Shown: piece by piece, positions 45,801-52,576 of the stretch | How positions within the stretch are numbered: the stretch's first letter is position 1 | How the letters are laid out: every line of letters begins with the position of its first letter | Source: Pseudomonadota bacterium | GTDB lineage: Bacteria > Pseudomonadota > Gammaproteobacteria > Steroidobacterales > JBCBZW01 | DNA: 64,000 nt | Reading direction: 5' to 3' | Assembly: GCA_039193195.1 (NCBI GenBank) | Contig: JBCCWS010000010.1 | Span: 62,001-126,000, forward strand | Made by a program: the position numbers and the translations under genes | The notes under the pieces: model-generated | Seen by the model: only the letters and a program-made list of their open reading frames with translations | Told to the model about the DNA's origin: nothing | The model's database searches: none

Positions 45801-46284
45801 CAACAAGTCCCCCGCAGAGTTCGGCGCATTCCCCATGGATGCCTACTCGCACACGCCAGGCCACGCCGGCGCACGCCAACCGGGAATGACTGGGCAAGTC
45901 AAAGAAGAGGTGCTAACGCGCTTTGGCGAACTCGGCGTTCGGGTGCGCGACGGGCGCGTCAGCTTCCGCCCACAGCTGCTGCGTGGCCAGGAGTTTCTCG
46001 CCGCCCCTGCCGCCCTTCGCTACCTGGCCCTCGACGGCACGTGGCACGAGCTCGCGCTGTCGCCGCACAGCCTGGGCTTCACATGGTGTCAGGTGCCCGT
46101 GCGCTACACGCTAGTCGAGGTAGAGGATGCTGCAGGCATCACCGTGCACTACACGGACGGCACGGATCACTCGCAAGCCGAACTCACCCTGACCAGCGCG
46201 GATAGCGAATCTCTGTTCCGCCGCGAGGGTCATGTACGCGAAGTCATCGTACGCCTCAGCACCGCACTTTTGTTCAAACCCTAA
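42805..46284 (+). CDS. GH149-type beta-1,3-glucan phosphorylase
   Basis: 1159 aa from ATG 42805 (TTG two codons upstream is the alternative), no signal peptide. The length and layout match GH149/GH161 disaccharide/oligoglucan phosphorylases related to GH94: an N-terminal beta-sandwich (~1-300), then an (alpha/alpha)6 barrel with YWYEGNWRDVFQNWEA (candidate general acid Asp470), MDGYNPYRITKEGIDWE and DPWSYIGYWGDHQIIYL, and a C-terminal beta-domain. It would release glucose-1-phosphate from beta-1,3-gluco-oligosaccharides in the cytoplasm. The neighbouring GH17 and GH16 genes support the substrate; GH149 over GH161 is a judgement from memory of the families. Confidence 0.83.
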   Translation: MSVEHHYPQAASGRPVPAGAFVEITGERYYAITDVDHMAPFFVSVISSTDHWLFVSSTGGLTAGRVSPDTALFPYVTVDRIHESLPHTGPKTIIRVHRSGQTPQRWEPFNREHDGRYSTSRQLAKSLVGHKLRFEEVNHDLQLAFRYTWETSAEYGFVRRCELLNLGESTAELELLDGLANLLPAGTPRFTQTNSSNLVDAYKWTELDSSSGLALFTLYSGITDRAAPCESLKANVAYCLGVDAPTRLVSSKQLEAFRHGEPLREEDRERGIRGAYFVHQRLSLEPGASNPWCLITDLELSQGDVVNLSHALRAPGALAEAVDQSVAVGGDALARIIASCDGYQGTAEENVAAHHYANVMWNVLRGGYFPSQYEVPAGDFAATVRAFNRPVYERHESLLLALPANLKVWELRERVAAAGDRQLERLAQEYLPIAFGRRHGDPSRPWNQFSIRTQDAEGQPVYWYEGNWRDVFQNWEALAFSIPEYVEHMVAKFVNASTMDGYNPYRITKEGIDWEVEEPDDPWSYIGYWGDHQIIYLQKLLELSRQFHPQRLQALLHAPLFAYANVPYRIRPFRALLEDPKTTVDYADEQALAIEQRLEDMGGDAKLILTREGEVLQVTLLEKLLVPLLAKLGNLVVDGGIWMNTQRPEWNDANNALVGQGLSMVTLYYLRRYVRFLHVLLSTEQAPATLSAPLADWLRGTAAALHAFRGRLSAGTVANDHDRYALLVQLGEAASTYRAKVYAEGAGDGTPQALPMSKITDLLEDTRVVVDHSIQSNRRDDGLYHAYNLLGVGEERLELGHLYPMLEGQVAALSAGSLAPKEAVAVLDGLFASSIYRVDQHSFMLYPDRKLASFLDKNRLTQTQVQANPLLSRLLAEGNDDVLYRDADGAYRFNANFTNADDLQAALNDLPEPFQGIVATARDGVLTLFEQVFDHQAFTGRSGTMFGFEGLGCIYWHMVSKLLLAVQETFFAALEAGTDELTCHRLGEHYYQVRAGIGFNKSPAEFGAFPMDAYSHTPGHAGARQPGMTGQVKEEVLTRFGELGVRVRDGRVSFRPQLLRGQEFLAAPAALRYLALDGTWHELALSPHSLGFTWCQVPVRYTLVEVEDAAGITVHYTDGTDHSQAELTLTSADSESLFRREGHVREVIVRLSTALLFKP

Positions 46285-46302
46285 CTACAGGAGGCAAGGC
46301 TC

Positions 46303-47199
46303 ATGTCGATGTCGCCCTACCAACGCAAGCTCTCCCTCGCCGGGGTCGATATCCGCAACCGCAGCGTAGAAGACCTACGCCTCTTAGTGCGCGAGCTTCT
46401 CGAACGTGGCCTCCACGGCATCTCCTTCAGCCCCTACATCGAGGGCCAAGACCCCAAGGTGGTCAAGGTGAGCGAGGGCCAGATCCGCGAACGCCTCGCT
46501 GTGATCCAACCCTTCGTGCGCTGGATCCGCACCTTCTCGTGCAGCGACGGCAACGAGCTGATCCCGGCCATCGCAAAGGGTGAAGGGCTCAGTACCATGG
46601 TCGGCGTCTGGCTCGGCAACGATCACGAAAAGAACGAGCAGGAACTGGCCACGGGCATCGAGCTGGCCAAGGCGGGCCTAGTCGACGTGCTGGGCGTAGG
46701 CAACGAAGTGCTTCTGCGCGGTGACCTCACCGAAGATCACTTGCTCGAGTACCTCCATCGCGCACAGGCCGCCGTGCCTAGTGAGGTGCCGGTGGGCTAC
46801 GTCGACGCGTACTTCGAATTCGAAGTGCACCCGCGCATCACCGAAGCCTGCGACGTGATCCTCGCCAACTGCTACCCGTTCTGGGAGAGCTGCCCGGCCG
46901 AGTTCGCCTGCCTATACATGAAGGACATGTACCGCCGTGCACAGCGCGTCGCGCCGGGCAAGCGGGTAATCGTGAGCGAGACCGGCTGGCCAAACATCGG
47001 CACGCCCGTGGGCGGCGCCGTGCCGTCCTTCGAACACGCCATTAAGTACTTCCTCGACACCTACCAATGGGCTGAGGAAGACGCCGTGGAGGTGTTCTGG
47101 TTCTCTTCCTTCGACGAGACCTGGAAGGTCGCGGCCGAGGGCGATGTGGGCGCCTACTGGGGCCTGTGGGATCAACACGGGACGCCGAAGTATGTCTGA
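46303..47199 (+). CDS. Cytoplasmic GH17 beta-1,3-glucan-active enzyme, copy 1
   Basis: 298 aa, no signal peptide, AGGAGG before the ATG, 18 bp after the phosphorylase gene. GH17 TIM barrel with acid/base Glu135 in VGNEVLLRG and nucleophile Glu226 in VSETGWPNIG, plus FWFSSFDETWKV near the end. It could be an exo- or endo-beta-1,3-glucanase or a glucanosyltransferase feeding the phosphorylase. Its last 8 bases overlap the next GH17 gene, so the two are co-translated. Confidence 0.9.
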   Translation: MSMSPYQRKLSLAGVDIRNRSVEDLRLLVRELLERGLHGISFSPYIEGQDPKVVKVSEGQIRERLAVIQPFVRWIRTFSCSDGNELIPAIAKGEGLSTMVGVWLGNDHEKNEQELATGIELAKAGLVDVLGVGNEVLLRGDLTEDHLLEYLHRAQAAVPSEVPVGYVDAYFEFEVHPRITEACDVILANCYPFWESCPAEFACLYMKDMYRRAQRVAPGKRVIVSETGWPNIGTPVGGAVPSFEHAIKYFLDTYQWAEEDAVEVFWFSSFDETWKVAAEGDVGAYWGLWDQHGTPKYV

Positions 47200-48148
47200 C
47201 ATCCTCGCCCATCCGTTCATCGCCCGTTCCCTACCGACCTACGGGCGCGCCATCTGCTACTCCGGCTATCGCGAAGGCCAGCATCCAGGACACGGCTTGT
47301 ACCCATCGTACGATGAGATCCGTGAGGACTTACACATCCTAGCGCCCCACTGGCAGTACCTGCGCCTGTACGACTGCAGCCGCCACGCGCAGACTGTGCT
47401 CGAGGTGATCGAACAGGAAGATCTGCCCTTGCGAGTCATGCTAGGCGTCGACCTAGCGGCCGAGGTAAGCAATCCCAACTGTCCCTGGGGCGCCGACTTC
47501 AGCGAAGAGACCCTGCGGGAAAATCGCGCCTCCAACGAGTCCCGCGTTATCCGCGCCATCGCCCTAGCCAGCGCACACCCGCACGCGGTGATGGCTATGT
47601 CGATAGGCAACGAGGCGAGCGTCGATTGGACCGATCATCTCGTGCCCGTCGAGCGCCTGGTGTACTACGCGCGGCAGATGCGCGCAGGCATTCCACAGCC
47701 GGTGACCTTCTGCGAGAACTACGTGCCCTGGACACAGAAGCTACAACCGCTGGCCGAGACCCTCGACGTTATCGCGATCCACACCTACCCGGTATGGGAG
47801 TACCGCTCCCTGGACCAGGCGCTCGCATACACGCAGGAAAACTACCGCTCCGTGGCCGAGCACTATCCAGATAAGTCGGTGATCATCACCGAGGCGGGCT
47901 GGACCACGGCGGCCAATGGTCGGGGCATCGAGCCCCACAACGCGTCCGAGGAACTGCAGGCAGGCTACTACGAGCAGTTGCTCAACTGGACCGATCGCGA
48001 GCAAATCCTCACCTTCATCTTCGAGGCCTTTGACGAGCCCTGGAAGGGCTCGGCGGATCCGCTCGAACCAGAGAAGCACTGGGGCTTGTACAGGGTGGAC
48101 CGGACGCCGAAGCTGGCGATGCTCGCCCACCCGGCGACGGCCGGCTGA
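47192..48148 (+). CDS. Cytoplasmic GH17 beta-1,3-glucan-active enzyme, copy 2
   Basis: 318 aa from ATG 47192, inside the end of the first GH17 gene. GH17 signatures: RAICYSGYREGQHPG at the first strand, acid/base Glu in MSIGNEASVDW and nucleophile Glu in VIITEAGWTT, then TFIFEAFDEPWKG. The copies are clearly diverged rather than a recent duplication, so they probably differ in specificity (for instance linkage or chain length). No signal peptide. Third gene of the phosphorylase operon. Confidence 0.9.
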   Translation: MSDILAHPFIARSLPTYGRAICYSGYREGQHPGHGLYPSYDEIREDLHILAPHWQYLRLYDCSRHAQTVLEVIEQEDLPLRVMLGVDLAAEVSNPNCPWGADFSEETLRENRASNESRVIRAIALASAHPHAVMAMSIGNEASVDWTDHLVPVERLVYYARQMRAGIPQPVTFCENYVPWTQKLQPLAETLDVIAIHTYPVWEYRSLDQALAYTQENYRSVAEHYPDKSVIITEAGWTTAANGRGIEPHNASEELQAGYYEQLLNWTDREQILTFIFEAFDEPWKGSADPLEPEKHWGLYRVDRTPKLAMLAHPATAG

Positions 48149-48232
48149 GACCACCCACCCGCTGCCTCGGACCGGCGCGACCCAAGGGCAGCCCCGCGCA
48201 TCGTGCCTTTAGGCACGCGCTTGGGGGATCAG

Positions 48233-49705
48233 ATGGTGGATAAGTCGGTCGATCCAAACGGGCAGCGATTGCCCATAAAGCTGGACAGCACCAGCAACGG
48301 CGAGTTCGAACCGGTGCCCCTCGCCCCGATTCACCGCTACGCCTGCGACCACGCCCTGGCCCGCGCTACCGAACATGCCCGACGCCAGGGTCGCTCCCGC
48401 AGGGACTTCCTCGTCAGCGCCTGCGGTGCCGCCAGTACCCTCCTGGCCATGAACGAGGCCTTTGGCGCCATCGGCCGCCGAGGGGGTTACTACGAGCTCC
48501 CTGGCACAGCGGCCCTCGACGACGATACTGCCGTCGCGGCAGTCACCGGGGATGAGTTCATCTTCGACGTGCAGGGGCACTTCGTGAACCCCACAGGTGC
48601 ATGGCTTCGCGCACTGCCGGACGAGGCCAGCCCCTTGCGCTTCGCCCAGACGGACAATTGCGCCGCCGCCGCCATGGGAGGCCCGCGCGACCACTTGCAG
48701 TGCCTCGGCCCTGACGCCTTTATTCGTCATCTCTTCCTGGACTCGGACACAGACCTCGCCGTGCTGTCCTTTGTGCCCTCCACACGCGATGGCGAACCGC
48801 TCACGATAGAAGAGGCGGCAGCCACGCAGGAGATCGTCGCCAAATTGGGCGGCACGAGACGTCTCTACCTGCACGGCCGCGTCAACCCAAACCAGGCCGG
48901 TGACCTGGAGGACATGGAGCGCCTATCGCAGCAATTCGGTATCGCCGCGTGGAAGACCTATACGCAATGGGGACCTTCCGGCACGGGCTTCTTTCTCGAC
49001 GACGATGTCGGCCTCGCTATGATCGAGCAAGCTCGCCGCTTGGGCGTAAGGAACATCGCCGTGCATAAGGGCTTGCCCTTCGGCGCGCGCTCTTACGAGC
49101 ACTCCACCTGTATCGATGTCGGCCGGGTGGCGAAGCAGTACCCGGATGTCAATTTCCTCATCTACCACTCAGGCTTCACGACCAGCCGTCCCGAAGGGCC
49201 GTACGACCCGAAGCGTACGGACGGCATCGACCAGCTCATCAGCTCCGTACGCGCGGCTGGCCTGCGCAAGCGGCACAACGTGTTTGCCGAGCTAGGCTCT
49301 ACCTGGCGCTTCCTCATGCGCGACCCGGATCAGGCGGCCCACGCGCTGGGCAAACTCCTGCTACACCTCGGCGAGGACAACATCCTCTGGGGTACGGACT
49401 CCATCTGGTATGGCTCACCACAGGATCAGATCCAAGCGATGCGCACCTTTCAGATTAGCGAGCCGCTACGCGAGCGCTTCGCCTACCCCCAGATGACCCC
49501 AGCCATCCGCGCAAAGATCTTTGGCTTGAACGCCTTACGTATCTATCAGGTTCCACTGGACGTGCGCGCGGCACACCTGGGGAATGATCAGGTGGCCGCA
49601 TGGCGCGAGGGCTACCGCAACCGGCCAGATCCGCACTTCGAGACCTACGGCCCCAAGACCCGCCGCGAGTTCCTCAACCTGCAGCGCTGGAGCGCAGGCC
49701 CGTGA
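48233..49705 (+). CDS. Tat-exported TIM-barrel amidohydrolase
   Basis: 490 aa from ATG 48233 (GGGGGA upstream). A long leader (~55 residues) precedes the twin-arginine motif RSRRDFLVSACGAASTLLAM, so it is exported folded. The domain is amidohydrolase-2 type: FDVQGHFVNP replaces the usual DxHxH, His in VHKGLPFG, His in LIYHSGFT and the Asp in ILWGTDSIWYG. The first metal motif keeps only one His, so the site may be mononuclear. It lies 84 bp after the GH17 operon; a link to glucan use is not evident. Confidence 0.82.
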   Translation: MVDKSVDPNGQRLPIKLDSTSNGEFEPVPLAPIHRYACDHALARATEHARRQGRSRRDFLVSACGAASTLLAMNEAFGAIGRRGGYYELPGTAALDDDTAVAAVTGDEFIFDVQGHFVNPTGAWLRALPDEASPLRFAQTDNCAAAAMGGPRDHLQCLGPDAFIRHLFLDSDTDLAVLSFVPSTRDGEPLTIEEAAATQEIVAKLGGTRRLYLHGRVNPNQAGDLEDMERLSQQFGIAAWKTYTQWGPSGTGFFLDDDVGLAMIEQARRLGVRNIAVHKGLPFGARSYEHSTCIDVGRVAKQYPDVNFLIYHSGFTTSRPEGPYDPKRTDGIDQLISSVRAAGLRKRHNVFAELGSTWRFLMRDPDQAAHALGKLLLHLGEDNILWGTDSIWYGSPQDQIQAMRTFQISEPLRERFAYPQMTPAIRAKIFGLNALRIYQVPLDVRAAHLGNDQVAAWREGYRNRPDPHFETYGPKTRREFLNLQRWSAGP

Positions 49706-49727
49706 GGCCTTGTGAAGCCAAGGGGAG

Positions 49728-50294
49728 TCACGACCAGGCGGCGTCCGCGAAGGCTGCTGCCTGACGGCGAACATCATCCGGCCAGGCGGCCGCGTGGGCC
49801 GAGAAGGCCTCACGATCGCCCCCGTACAGGGCCCGCAGGGACTCCTCAAAGCCCGGGTAGTCCCCGGCAAGCGCGTTCAGGAAGCGGAAGGTAGCATCGC
49901 GCGCCGCATCGCGAAGCGCTGCCGGTCGCTTGGCCGCTTCATCTACTAACCTGCGCAAGTTCGCGGAAGCCCCACCGGGCTGCGAGTTGAGCCAATCCCA
50001 TTGGCGTGGCAACAGGGTGATCTCACGCCCAACGACCCCGAGCCTTGGGCGCCCCCGAGATCTTTGGGAAGCTCCTTGCACCCGGTGTGGGTGGTGCTCT
50101 GCAATCCACTGCGAAATGGACTCGTCCGTGCCCTCGAGTAATACGTCGACAAGGCGCCCATCTCCCAGATCGAAGATCTGCGATGGAACTTCCGAGCCCA
50201 GGTCGCGCACCCTGAGCGCTACCTCGAACAGTCGCCCCCGTGCGACCTCGTGGCCCGCACGAAAGGCGCAGTAGTGACGGGTATCGGATGTCAT
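49728..50294 (-). CDS. DUF2239 family protein
   Basis: 188 aa, soluble. DUF2239 features: FEVALRVRDL, RPRLGVVGREITLLPRQWDWL and the helical C-terminal half (LRRLVDEAAKR, FRFLNALAGDYPGFEESLRALY). Function unknown. Convergent with the Tat amidohydrolase (22 bp apart) and divergent from the membrane protein that follows. Confidence 0.85.
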   Translation of the reverse strand: MTSDTRHYCAFRAGHEVARGRLFEVALRVRDLGSEVPSQIFDLGDGRLVDVLLEGTDESISQWIAEHHPHRVQGASQRSRGRPRLGVVGREITLLPRQWDWLNSQPGGASANLRRLVDEAAKRPAALRDAARDATFRFLNALAGDYPGFEESLRALYGGDREAFSAHAAAWPDDVRRQAAAFADAAWS

Positions 50295-50420
50295 AGCTCG
50301 CCGCCAGTTGGGTAAGGGCGTCGAATATTACCCGGATTAAAATAATCTGCAACGACCAAGCGATTGATCCCGATGAGCGGGCACGGGCGCTCGGGCACCT
50401 CCCATGGCAGGCTAGGCCCC

Positions 50421-51140
50421 ATGGCGCTCTTCTCTAGGCTCCTCACCTTTGACGAGGCGACGCTCTATCGCACCGTGCGCAACGGCCTCCTACGGCTCTA
50501 CGTTCACGGCGCGCCCACGGCCTGGCCACGCTTGCTTCGCAACATAGCACTGGTGAGCGCAGGCACCCTACTCCCCTGCTTGACCATCTTCTTGTTGCGG
50601 CGACCATCCGCCCTGCAAGGAGCAATGTGGACTCAGGTGGCGTTGCATGGATTCCCGGTCGTTTTTCTGGTCAACCTAGCGATGGCGCGAGTCTACACCA
50701 GACACCTAGACGGACTCCTCTCAAGCAGCGCCCCACATAACCTATTTTTTCTGCTAGGTGACGCGGCTGCTCGCCTGGCGCTCACGATACTGCTCACCTC
50801 CCTCTCCTTCCTCCTGTGGACAGCCCTGACGGGCGCTTTCGCGGGCAGCCCCGCGTCAGCGCTCAAGGCCGTCGGCGGTTCCTTTCGCTTCGGCATCCGC
50901 TTCGAGAGCCTGACCGGTGTGTACTTGTACGCCGTCGGCCTCGGCGCCTTCCCCGTGTTCGCCCTGGGATTCCTTCCCACCCTCGCTACGCAGCGGTGGT
51001 GTCAGGCCCTGATCGCACCGGCCGCCTACCTGTTGCCCATGTTTCACCGACCGGCGATAGCTTGCGCGCTGGCTTTCGGCGTGGTCAGTACGATCGTCTT
51101 GGCCATTACCTACACGGGGTTGGGGCTCCTGCCGAGCTAG
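50421..51140 (+). CDS. Integral membrane protein, unknown
   Basis: 239 aa from ATG 50421. Four or five membrane segments are readable (IALVSAGTLLPCLTIFLL, VALHGFPVVFLVNLAMA, LALTILLTSLSFLLWTAL, VYLYAVGLGAFPVFALGFL, IACALAFGVVSTIVLAITY). Layout resembles Yip1-type small membrane proteins, but no decisive motif is seen. The next gene is the copper-binding protein 76 bp downstream. Confidence 0.65.
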   Translation: MALFSRLLTFDEATLYRTVRNGLLRLYVHGAPTAWPRLLRNIALVSAGTLLPCLTIFLLRRPSALQGAMWTQVALHGFPVVFLVNLAMARVYTRHLDGLLSSSAPHNLFFLLGDAAARLALTILLTSLSFLLWTALTGAFAGSPASALKAVGGSFRFGIRFESLTGVYLYAVGLGAFPVFALGFLPTLATQRWCQALIAPAAYLLPMFHRPAIACALAFGVVSTIVLAITYTGLGLLPS

Positions 51141-51216
51141 AGGCGCCGCTTCTGGGATCTCGCGGTCGATTTCCAGTACGCTTTTGCTTTGAGCTCTGCA
51201 ACGAGGAGAACACACC

Positions 51217-51696
51217 GTGGCTAAGGATGATCGATCCGAAGGAGCACGCGCTTGGGCGCGCCGTGACGTATTGAGCGGGGCCACGGCAGCCCTTGCCGGC
51301 TTGGCCTTCGCCAAGGCCAGCCGTGCAGCCCATCACGAGCAGTCCGGCCATCACGCGATGCACGCGGTGGACAACAAGCTCCGCGACAGCGCCCTCCAGT
51401 GCGTCACCACTGGCGATGACTGCATCGCCCACTGCCTGAGCGAGTTTCAGTCAGACGACACCACCCTCGCCGACTGCGCCGTGCGCGTGCAGGAGTTGGT
51501 AATCGCCTGCCGGGCCCTAGCCCAACTCGCAGCCCATCGATCGCCCCACTTGGCCGCCTTCGCCGAGGCGACCTCGGGCGTGTGCAAGGCCTGCGAAGAG
51601 GAGTGTCGCAAGCACGCGAAGCACCACGAGGTGTGTCGAGCCTGCGCCAAGGCCTGCGAACACTGCATCGAAGAGTGTGAGCGGATCGCCGCCTAG
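51217..51696 (+). CDS. Tat-exported four-helix Cys-rich copper-storage protein (Csp1-like)
   Basis: 159 aa, GTG start after AGGAG. Tat leader WARRDVLSGATAALAGLAFA, a His-rich link (HHEQSGHHAMH), then a four-helix bundle lined with about 13 cysteines in CxxxC or CxxC spacing (DDCIAHC, CKACEEEC, CRACAKACEHC). This is the Csp fold that stores many Cu(I) ions; the Tat signal marks the exported Csp1 type found with methane oxidisers and other bacteria. No copper exporter or regulator is adjacent. Confidence 0.9.
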   Translation: MAKDDRSEGARAWARRDVLSGATAALAGLAFAKASRAAHHEQSGHHAMHAVDNKLRDSALQCVTTGDDCIAHCLSEFQSDDTTLADCAVRVQELVIACRALAQLAAHRSPHLAAFAEATSGVCKACEEECRKHAKHHEVCRACAKACEHCIEECERIAA

Positions 51697-51698
51697 AA

Positions 51699-52079
51699 TC
51701 AGGTCATGGAGTGCAAGGCGCAGATCTTGTGGCCATCGGGGTCACGCAGGTAGGCCAGGTACATCTTCATGCCCGATCCCTCGCGCACGCCAGGCGGGTC
51801 CTCGCAGGTGACACCGCCATTGGCTAGGCCCGCAGCATGGAAGGCGTCCGCGTCCTCGGGACTGGCGGCGCGAAAGCCGATGGTCCCGCCGTTGTTACAG
51901 GTGGCGGGCTTGCCATCGATTGGGGCGGTGAGGCAAAACACCCCGTACTTACTGTTGTAAAAGCAGCGGCCCTTCTCGTCCATCACGCCGCTCGGCACGC
52001 CGAGCGCGCCGAGCACGGCATCGTAAAAGCGTCGAGCCGCGTCCATGTCGTTGGTACCGATCATCACGTGGGTAAACAT
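51699..52079 (-). CDS. VOC-superfamily (glyoxalase-like) protein
   Basis: 126 aa, two beta-alpha-beta-beta-beta modules. N-terminal FTHVMIGTNDMDAARRFYDA and C-terminal YLAYLRDPDGHKICALH give the usual His/Glu-type metal site, with DGHKI in place of the common DPDGN. Substrate unknown; possibly thiol-related detoxification. Tail-to-tail with the Csp gene. Confidence 0.88.
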   Translation of the reverse strand: MFTHVMIGTNDMDAARRFYDAVLGALGVPSGVMDEKGRCFYNSKYGVFCLTAPIDGKPATCNNGGTIGFRAASPEDADAFHAAGLANGGVTCEDPPGVREGSGMKMYLAYLRDPDGHKICALHSMT

Positions 52080-52576
52080 CTAGCGGCTCCTATGTCGCAG
52101 TGGCGTCGCGCGTGCTGGTCACGCTACTGGGGATGCTGCCACGATCTGCGCACGCGCGATACTCACACGCAGTCACCCGACTCACGGCCAGTTCGCGAAA
52201 CGTCGAGTCTCCATAGCGCTCGCACCGCTCTCGAGCGTCCCACTTCTCACCGAGCGCACATCGGCCAGCACTTACCTAGCTTTTTTACTAGTAGCCGTAA
52301 GACTGCTTGCCCATCGAGCAGCCGAAGCACCCAACGGTTGGCGACCACACGCACAGAGGCTCAGTACCCTGACCGGCAAGGGGTCGGCAAACTGCCCGCG
52401 CCACGGCCACTCGTCGTTTGCCGCATCGAGCCACACCACCGAGATGCGACATTGTCTCATAAGGGACGCTTCTTTACCGTAATGAGGAACGCGGCAATCG
52501 GCCTGCGCTTGCTGATTCCACCATTCTGGAGGAAGCCAACGTGGCCACGCCGTCCTCTCCAATCCTCATCAAGCCG
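52080..52576. other. 497-bp gap without a recognisable gene
   Basis: Nothing recognisable. Small frames exist (for example 52272-52562, minus, rich in Trp/Arg) but show no conserved pattern or ribosome binding site. A T-run at 52281 lies near CTAG repeats. It probably holds the VOC gene promoter and the subtilase 3' region. Confidence 0.4.

Noticed and set aside
52272-52562. Minus-strand 96-codon frame in the gene-free gap
   Set aside because: Odd composition, no ribosome binding site, no motif; not enough to call a gene.
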